NCBI RefSeq assembly: GCF_020379485.1
Contig: NC_063452.1
Span: 33,627,608 to 33,691,607, forward strand
DNA length: 64,000 bases
Reading direction: 5' to 3'
From: Brassica napus
Taxonomy: Eukaryota > Streptophyta > Magnoliopsida > Brassicales > Brassicaceae
A program made the translations under genes and the position numbers. Positions 57,733 to 64,000 of this stretch are shown here, piece after piece (positions within the stretch are counted from its first letter, which is position 1; every line of letters begins with the position of its first letter). The notes under the pieces were generated by a model. The model searched no databases and had not been told where the DNA came from. It saw only the letters and a program-made list of their open reading frames with translations.

Positions 57733-59400
57733 CGCGGTCAAAAACTAGTATGTATTACTGCGCGTTACATTGATGAGAATTGGAGGTTGAATAATAAGAT
57801 TTTAGCATTTTGTAGTCTTAAACCTCCTCATAGTGGTGAAGTGATTGCTAAGACAGTTTATGATTGCTTAAATGGATGGGGACTGGAGAAGAAAGTATTT
57901 ACTATCACACTGGATAATGCTAAAGCTAATGATAGTATGCTAAATATTCTTAAGCATCATCTTTTGAGTAGCAATGGGAGTAGCAATGAGCTGTTGTGTA
58001 ATGGAAAGTTCTTGCACGTTAGATGCTCCGCACATATTTCGAATCTGGTTGTGAAAGCATGATTAGAATTAGCCACGAGTCTATTAGAGAACATAGGAGA
58101 GAGTGTAAAGTTTATCAAAGCATCCGAGTCAAGGAAAGACTCTTTTGCTATCTGCGTTGAGAGTGTTGGGATCACAAGTGGTGCAAGTTTGTCTTTAGAT
58201 GTCTCTACCAGGTGGAATTCAACATATGAAATGTTGGTGAGAGTTTAAAAATTCAGAGAGGCATTTGCTATTCTGAATCTATATGAAAGAGGTTACAAAT
58301 GGCTGCCTTCAAAAGAAGAGTGGGAACGTGGAGTCAAAATATGTGACTTGCTGAAGCCTTTTAATACCATCAACACTTACTTTTCAGGAGTAAAGTATCC
58401 AACATCCAATGTCTACTTCATTCAGGTGTGGAAAATTGAGATGATGTTGAAGAAATATGGTGTGATTGTGAAGATGATGGTGAGGTGAGAACAATGGCTA
58501 AGGCGATGCGAAAGAAGTTTGCGAAGTATTGGGATCAATACAGTGTGATTTTAGCTATGGGGGCTGCTTTAGATCCTAGGTTGAAATTGGATATACTTCG
58601 ATCAGCTTATGAAAAGATTGATCTAAGGACTTCTGAGGAAAGGTTCAAATTGTTAGGGACAGTCTGATTTCACTCTATGAAGAATATCAAAAATCAGCAA
58701 ATCCTTCAAAGTTTTCTGCAACACTAACTCCACATGAGCTTCTAATAGAATCACCCCTCGAATATGAAATGGAATATGTAAGTTCTTCAAACTTTTCTTA
58801 TTAGTTTTCGTTAAAAAAAAGTAGAAAGTTCTTAGTGGTTTACTAGTTTGTGTGACTTTGTATATAACATGATCTTTTTGAGCTTGAAAATAGCCTCAGA
58901 TCTAGTTCAAGAAATGTCAAGTCAAATCTGGAAACCTATTTGGATGTAGAACCAAGACTAGACATGAAGACTTTTGAAGACATAGAAGTTCTAAGTTTTT
59001 GGAAAAAAAAAAGTCAGCATCGATATGGTGATCTAGCGTTAATGGCATCTGATTTACTGAACATACCCATCACCACAATAGCAGCTGAGTCAGCTTTCGG
59101 TGTTGGAGGAAGAGTTTTGACTCCTTTCAGAAATAGACTTCTGCCCAAAAATGTGCAAGCACTAATTGCCACTCGAAACTGGTTAAGAGGATTTGCAAAG
59201 TTTGAAGGTACAAGTTCCATTATTAACTTATGGAAGTCGATTTTTTTATGTTGTTTAACTAACTTATATTCATTAACTTACATGAGATATTGAAGATTAT
59301 TTTGATGATGAAGAAGATGATGATGATGCTGCAAAAAGTAACTATGAAGTTGGAGATTCTAGCGCATGAAGGTAAATTTTTCTTGAGTGTGTCTTGTTCT

Positions 59401-59827
59401 TGTTTGTTTCATGTATGAGAACTTGTAGAGTTGTGCATTCTTTGCTACTTAGCTTCTGGTTTTCTGATTATTTATGCTACTAGAGTTTAGCTTCATGCCC
59501 TGCAAATGAAAGATGTGATCGAGCCTGTATGAGAACTTGTGGCGTTAATGGTAAATGCATTGAGCCTAGTTTTGCTACTTAGGTTTGGGTGTTTTGCTTC
59601 ATGTCCTGAGAATGTTGTATAGTTGTGACTTGTGAGTTATTCTTCTTGGTGTTGTGTTCTGCGAGTTTTCTGGTTGTAGTTTACTTAGCTTTCAAGTGTT
59701 TTGCAACTTATCATTCATTTTTTTGTCTTATTTTCGATAATGAGCAGTCACATTTAGCCTCTGTTGTGTCACCACCGGAGTCCGTTGGCACGTGAAGCAG
59801 AACTACAAAGAGTATTGGCGAGTGAAG
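59401..59827. other. hAT 3' flank, no gene
   Basis: T-rich non-coding sequence with near-repeats such as GAGAACTTGT (59417, 59531) and TTAGCTTCTGG / TTTTGCTTCATG; probably the hAT 3' untranslated region. Confidence 0.4.
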
Positions 59828-60610
59828 TGATAGACCATGGATTTAACCCACTTTTACCCATGGTTTATAAGTGTTTTAACTATTAATTATTATAATATAG
59901 AGTCTATTTAGTATATTTATAGGATCATGAGTGATTTGGAGGAAAGTGATGATTTTGGAGCATTTTGGAGATATTTGGAGTAAGCACCCGAGATGACTAT
60001 CGAGCTCGACCATCGGTCGACATTGAAGAGGAATAATTGATCGATGTTCACATCTTGGCATCGATTGACAGCGAAGCGCGCAGAAAGCCCGTTTGGTCTC
60101 AGCCGACTTAGAGCCCAAGTCATCATCAATTTACAAGATTACCCCTGATGAGTTTTAACCTAATTATATAAGCTTTGCTAACATGTTAGAGAAAAAATAT
60201 GCTTTGTTGTTTTATTGATTTTACAGTAAATGTTTTCTAAGATTTTTAGTAGATCGGAGAGTAGACCCAAAGAGATTTGTGATTTGAACTCCATTGATAT
60301 CTATCTATTTATCTATGATGTTTTTATACCTTATTGATGTTATGAATTGTTTGGCCATGTCTGAGTAGTTCTCTTGTTAGATTTTAGGGTTTAAATAGGT
60401 TATGAGGGATTAGCCCCAACTATCGATTTCTAAGTTGTGATATTCATCATTAGGATTGTCATTAATGCATGTTTCTAGATTAGCTACCTAGAACTTGTCC
60501 TAGGAGTTGTAGACATAAGCGATAGATTGCATCTTACCCTGAATCCATCCTAACTGAGCTAAGATTGCTAGAATAGGCGAGATCTGATCTAGGAAGCTTA
60601 GTGAACTGAT
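59828..60610 (+). repeat. Partial LTR of TCGATCGA-type retroelement
   Basis: It starts TGATAGACCATGG and is collinear with 24591 to about 25325, then breaks off near 60610. The right part is replaced by internal retroelement sequence, so the LTR is truncated or recombined. Confidence 0.65.
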
Positions 60611-61119
60611 CTTTAAGCACTCATGTGGAGAAGCTGGAGATGAAGGTTGTTCAGACAGGAGAAGTTGTTAAGAGGCAGGAAGCCTTAACAAGAGTGGTCG
60701 GGGATGATGTGACGAAGCACCACGTGAATGCCATCATAGATGATGATTTATGGATAGTGGTGAAGTAGGAGAAGCTGCAAGAAGGATATTTCGATGTAGA
60801 AAGCTCGATGAGTTTTGGCGGATCACATTGGTGTCGATCGACGCCGGATTTCAAATGTCGATCGACAGACTTCAATCAAAACTGATCGACAGGCTCTCCA
60901 GAGCATCGATCGATGAAACCTACGGAGTCGACCACATCTTGCAATGCCATGAGGATCCTGACTCACAAGGAGTTCGCAGCAAGACAACCACATCCGCCCA
61001 GTCCTGTTTATGTCAAAATCGATCGACATTCTGATACTGCCATCGATCGACAGAAATAGAACGCCATCGATCGATAACCTCCAGCGCCCATCGATTGACG
61101 CGCACCTATTACATACCGA
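60611..61119 (+). pseudogene. Retroelement gag-like C-terminal linker
   Basis: An interrupted frame (KLEMKVVQTGEVVKRQEALTR, then TAG) runs into a Pro/Ser-rich linker packed with TCGATCGA motifs (60831-61070), read as IDR or STD repeats depending on frame. It leads straight into the ORF at 61120. Confidence 0.5.
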
Positions 61120-61876
61120 GTGCAGATGCCAAAGATAGACGTTGCACGTCTCAATGCACTAAGGCCACAACCCAAACCTTCATATAACCCACCAGAGGCC
61201 ATCAGGACACCTTCAGATGATGCAGCAGATCCTATGGAAGTTGATAGGGTTCCTGTGGGAAGAACCCTAAGGAAAAGAAAGGAAAAAGTGGCAAAACATC
61301 TGAAGAGGAGAGCTAATGAAAAAGAAAGGGAAATTTTCCAAAAGAGAGTCTTCAGGATTCCTTTAGAAAAGCCATTCGAGGAGGCTTATTTTACCCACAG
61401 ATCGTGGATGTTCTTCAGAGAAACCAGAGAGACCGAAGAGGACATTAGGAGAATGTTCTGTGAAGCTAGAGAAAAGATAAAGAAGAGGATTACACTGAAG
61501 AAGAAGAGTGATCCTGGGAAGTTTGCAATACCATGCACGGTGAAGGGTATTGAATTCCCACATGCACTATGCGACACAGGAGCATCAGTTAGCATCCTAC
61601 CTAGGGTTATTGAAGACCATCTGGGTCTGAAGGTGGAGCCTTCCAAGGAGTCATTCACTTTTGTGGATTGTTCTCAGAAGAGCTCAGGAGGAATTGTAAG
61701 ATACCTAGAGGTGCAAATTGGTAATGTCCTAGTTCCAGTTGATTTCCATGTCTAGGATATCAAGCTAAACTGGAACTCTTCTCTATTACTTGGGAGAACT
61801 TTCTTGCCGACAGTAGGAGCAGTGTGCAACATGCAAACCACTGTGGAGCCGAGTATGAGATAGAATACTCGGCGTC
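61120..61876 (+). pseudogene. 'Arabidopsis retrotransposon ORF-1'-type protein with retropepsin fold
   Basis: The ORF runs from 61120, where MQMPKIDVARLNALRPQPKP starts, to TAG at 61753; the frame reopens after it. A basic N-terminal part (RTLRKRKEKVAKHLKRR) precedes FRIPLEKPFEEAYFTHRSW. The protease-like core follows: SDPGKFAIPCTVKGIEFPHA, the active site CDTGASVSILP near 61570-61600, DCSQKSSGGI, and after the TAG a DIKLNWNSSLLLGRTFLPTVGA stretch. DTGA is the normal retropepsin triad with Asp intact. The wording matches crucifer retroelement ORF-1 proteins I recall. No RT, RNase H or integrase follows, so the element is non-autonomous or deleted. Confidence 0.75.
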
Positions 61877-62534
61877 GATCGAAACTCACACAGCCACATC
61901 GATCGACAGTGCCTATAAGAAATCGATCGACACGCCCAAAGAATAATTGGTCGACAGTAGTCCAAACGATTGGGAGAACGACTACTACAATCCCACCATG
62001 GCAGCACACACCAAAGACACCATGCATGCAGAAGAGTATGATGATGAGGAGGAACGAGCTACAGAGTACGGAGCCATTCTTGATGAGGAAGACAAACTTC
62101 TACATCATTCTTCTTGGAAAAGGAATGTGCCGTCGATCGACAGATCAGTCTCAACATCGATCGACACTCATTCTCATCAGACAAGCCAAAAACGAGCATC
62201 TACCGACATTGCCTACTACCAATCGATCGACACTGGAGTCGACCGTGTACGAGAAGGAGACTACTTGATTGGCAGTTGGGGAGATGATCACCATCACGAA
62301 AGCTATGCAGTAGAAACTGCAATTCATGAGCCAGAAGCAGATGAACCTCTTGAAGGTTTCACATATGAGGAACTTCTCAAGATGCAAAGACGTGATGAAG
62401 TAGAACAATACCGAGCAGAAGCTATTGGGGAAAGATCACGTTTCAGCCATCCTATCGACAGAGTCAACCCCCATCGATCGACGAAAACCCTCCATCATCG
62501 ATCGACATCCGTCCGAAACCACCATCCACTATAA
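61877..62534 (+). pseudogene. Downstream acidic ORF with TCGATCGACA repeats
   Basis: After a stop near 61945 the frame 61947-62534 is open: acidic and His/Ser-rich (EEYDDEEERATEYGAILDEED), with repeated SIDR/SID tripeptides encoded by TCGATCGACA. It ends after EADEPLEGFTYEELLKMQRR. It lies in the position of the region following ORF-1 in this retroelement family. I do not recognise a fold, and it may be only the tail of the ORF-1 polyprotein. Upstream, at 61909-62010, the other frame also carries IDR-like stretches. Confidence 0.5.
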
Positions 62535-62770
62535 GCAAAAACACTAATTATGATAACCAGTATCTAACACTAGATGAATTTGGTATTTTCAGCGACCCAG
62601 ATGGATATGCAAGAGCAATAGATGGACATGCACTGCACGTATCCAGAGAGGACATTGCAGACATTTTCAGATGGCTAATGGAGCAGATAATCTCTTCATA
62701 CAACAACACACCATCCCAACACATCAGCAGAGGGTTACAAAAGACTTCTATGACACAGCTGGTGGAATAG
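62535..62770 (+). other. Retroelement 3' internal tail
   Basis: Short coding-like remnant (NYDNQYLTLDEFGIFSDPDGYARAI) and then the LTR. A weak purine stretch GGTGGAATAG lies before the LTR; the strong tract seen at 14261 and 24579 is absent. Confidence 0.45.
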
Positions 62771-64000
62771 TGATATACCATGGATTTCACCCATTATTAG
62801 CCATGGTATATAGGTGTTTTAATATCTATTTACTAGAATAGAGTCTATTTAGAGTATTTACAGGTTCAAGGACGATTTGGAAGAAAGTGGTGATTTTGGT
62901 GTCTTTTGGAGCCTTTTGAGTGTAGAGCTGCACAGACGCGTCAGATGTCTAGCTATGGATGGAGATCTTCCCACCGATATATTTAGCCCATCCTTTGACA
63001 TAAGATAGATCTTTGAGTTAGATTTCCAATGCCACCGGTTTGAGGTCAATCAACATCATGTAGCAGAAGTTATGCCTGGTTTACTAAAGAGTTATCAGTC
63101 TGCCTCGCGAGAGGAAGCTGTCGAGGGGATGAAGGACTGTCGATCGACGAAGCACCCTTGCCATTGATCGAAGGTGATGCCAGAATATGGGCTGGGTATA
63201 TTTTATGACCGACTGAAGCCTAGAAGCCACACAAAGTTACCAAAATACCCATGGACGACCAGAAACCCTATTTATGTTATTTATAACCCATTGTTGACGG
63301 CTACGCTATCAAAGCTTTCTATTCTATTGTTTCTCTTAGGTTAGGAGAGAAGGAAGGAACTCCTTCAGAGTCCTCCTGGAACTCCTTTGGTTTTTTTATC
63401 TATTCTATTAAAGTTTTATATCTATTTTTCTATGATTTCTGTGACAAATTTCATGCTTGAATAGATCCACCTATTAGGTTTAGGATTCAAATAGGTTATG
63501 AGGAATTAGCCCCAAATATAGAATTGCTAGGTTGTGATATTCATCAATAGGATTTTCTTACTGCTTGTGTTCTAGAGTCACGAACTTAAACCATGATCTT
63601 AGAATCATTAGGCACAAGTGATAGCTTGGTCTTTTCTCTGAATATATCCTTATTGAACTAGGATTGTTAGAAACAAGTGATAACTGATCTAGAAACCCTA
63701 GTGAGTATTTTATCAACCCGCGCGCAAAACTTGCTAGAAGCGTGTCGATCGATATTCCAATAGAATAGTCGATCGACGTCGTGAAAGGTGTATCGATCGA
63801 TATTCCTCTAGAATCATCGATCAACACTTTCTAATTGATCGACAAACGATAGTTGAGATCATTAGATCTAGTCAATAGACGAATCTAGAAAGCGAGAGCC
63901 GATCGATTTGTTCTTAATTGCTGAGCTCTTTAATATCTTGCATACAACCTTAGTCTCTATACTACTATAATCATGATTGCCTAAATAGAAACCCTAAGTC
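62771..64000 (+). repeat. LTR of TCGATCGA-type retroelement, cut by window end
   Basis: It starts TGATATACCATGG and is parallel in layout to 24591-25859 and 59828-60610 but more diverged, so it is another subfamily. TCGATCGA motifs at about 63136, 63742, 63765 and 63789 lie in the same relative positions as in the LTR at 24591. Confidence 0.65.

Larger units (their letters stand above)
55417..57748 (+). mobile_element. Non-autonomous Helitron inserted in hAT transposase
   Basis: It starts TCTAAACTATTAAAACAG, a 5' end common in crucifer Helitrons. It ends with a GC palindrome CACCCGCGCGGGTG (57719-57732), a 12-base spacer and CTAG. It sits between A and T with no target duplication, as expected. 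Without it the transposase codons on both sides (...VVMGY and ICITARYID...) join in frame. No Rep/helicase coding is present. It contains a hAT-type MITE. Confidence 0.85.
54837..59293 (+). pseudogene. hAT transposase, split by a Helitron
   Basis: It starts MDLPSLETIAAMEAE (54837), follows a TTCAG acceptor-like site and stops early at TAA 54936. A BED zinc finger is visible at about 54985-55120 (CWEYFTHVGLEVDGKERARCNHCG, then SSLNDHSKTCPAK after a frameshift). The RNase H-like core follows: DLPFKYVEYEKVRERDRF, WTARSVVMGY before the Helitron, and then ARYIDENWRLNNKILAF and DNAKANDSMLN. Further on are VSTRWNSTYEML and GAALDPRLKLD, and the C-terminal hAT dimerisation block YGDLALMASDLLNIP...AAESAFGVGGR (about 59020-59110). 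In-frame stops lie at 58060 and 58246, with introns or frame changes near 58480, 58660 and 58760-58930. In life it would excise and reinsert hAT elements in the nucleus. Confidence 0.85.
53902..59400 (+). mobile_element. Degenerate hAT transposon
   Basis: The left end is placed at TAGGGTAGTACCAGCC because plant hAT termini often begin TAGGG or CAGGG and coding sequence follows. The right terminus is not identified; the LTR at 59828 or sequence before it may have removed it. It encodes a BED-finger/hAT transposase (54837-59293) and is interrupted by a Helitron. Confidence 0.6.
60831..63840. repeat. Cluster of TCGATCGAC(A) palindromic motifs
   Basis: Roughly 18-20 copies of the 8-bp palindrome TCGATCGA (for example 60835, 60859, 60903, 61018, 61041, 61064, 61873, 61899, 61921, 62131, 62155, 62222, 62474, 62497, 63137, 63743, 63766, 63790). 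Many are extended as CATCGATCGACA, spanning coding-like, spacer and LTR parts. Confidence 0.8.

Noticed and set aside
60831..62500. CRISPR-like or integron-like repeat array from TCGATCGACA motifs
   Set aside because: Spacing is irregular and motifs fall in coding-like and LTR sequence of a retroelement in a plant genome.
59828..64000. One retroelement with paired LTRs at 59828 and 62771
   Set aside because: The two LTR sequences are too different for partners of one insertion and the first is truncated; treated as separate or rearranged copies.

Overview
The window is plant nuclear DNA, most likely from Brassica, Raphanus or a close relative in the Brassicaceae. The evidence is a split gene for a two-CBM22 GH10 xylanase of the Arabidopsis type, a Helitron with crucifer-type ends, crucifer retroelement families rich in TCGATCGACA motifs, and gypsy elements of the Tat, Athila-like, chromovirus and Tekay-like kinds. 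It looks like pericentromeric or otherwise repeat-rich chromatin. Only one host gene looks intact. All coordinates, identities and counts were read by eye.

Layout. 1-11521: remains of a minus-strand Tat element nested in a plus-strand chromovirus pol; the chromovirus 3' LTR; a broken RPA/OB-fold gene remnant holding a solo LTR flanked by CATTT repeats; then a plus-strand internally deleted Tat element. 11522-25859: two Athila-like 3' halves in tandem. The first has a Tekay-like element with 3 kb LTRs nested inside its LTR. A scrap of LINE lies between the two halves. 25860-33586: a larger minus-strand Tat element (5' LTR, gag, PR, RT, RNase H, a second RNase H, integrase, a minisatellite) with a rearranged accessory gene on the opposite strand. 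31718-41009 repeats 1-~10370 in the same order and orientation, a direct segmental duplication with an offset of about 31.7 kb.

41440-46343 is the most interesting object: a complete, young, non-autonomous LTR retrotransposon. It has TTAGG target duplications, LTRs about 99 percent identical, a tRNA-iMet-type primer site, a polypurine tract and one intact ORF. The predicted protein carries a duplicated module made of an AT-hook-like stretch plus a gag-like helical domain.

46344-53900: AT-rich DNA with a 95-bp foldback, then the xylanase gene (six exons, about 751 aa), whose last intron holds a MITE with telomere-like repeats. 53902-59400: a degenerate hAT transposon whose transposase is split by a Helitron, which in turn holds a hAT-type MITE. 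59828-64000: LTRs and internal ORFs of a TCGATCGACA-rich retroelement related to 'Arabidopsis retrotransposon ORF-1'.

Apart from the xylanase, nearly everything is transposon biology. Autonomous gag-pol lineages are decayed, while deletion derivatives (Tat, Tekay) and a gag-only element retain the cis signals (LTR, PBS, PPT) needed to be mobilised in trans.
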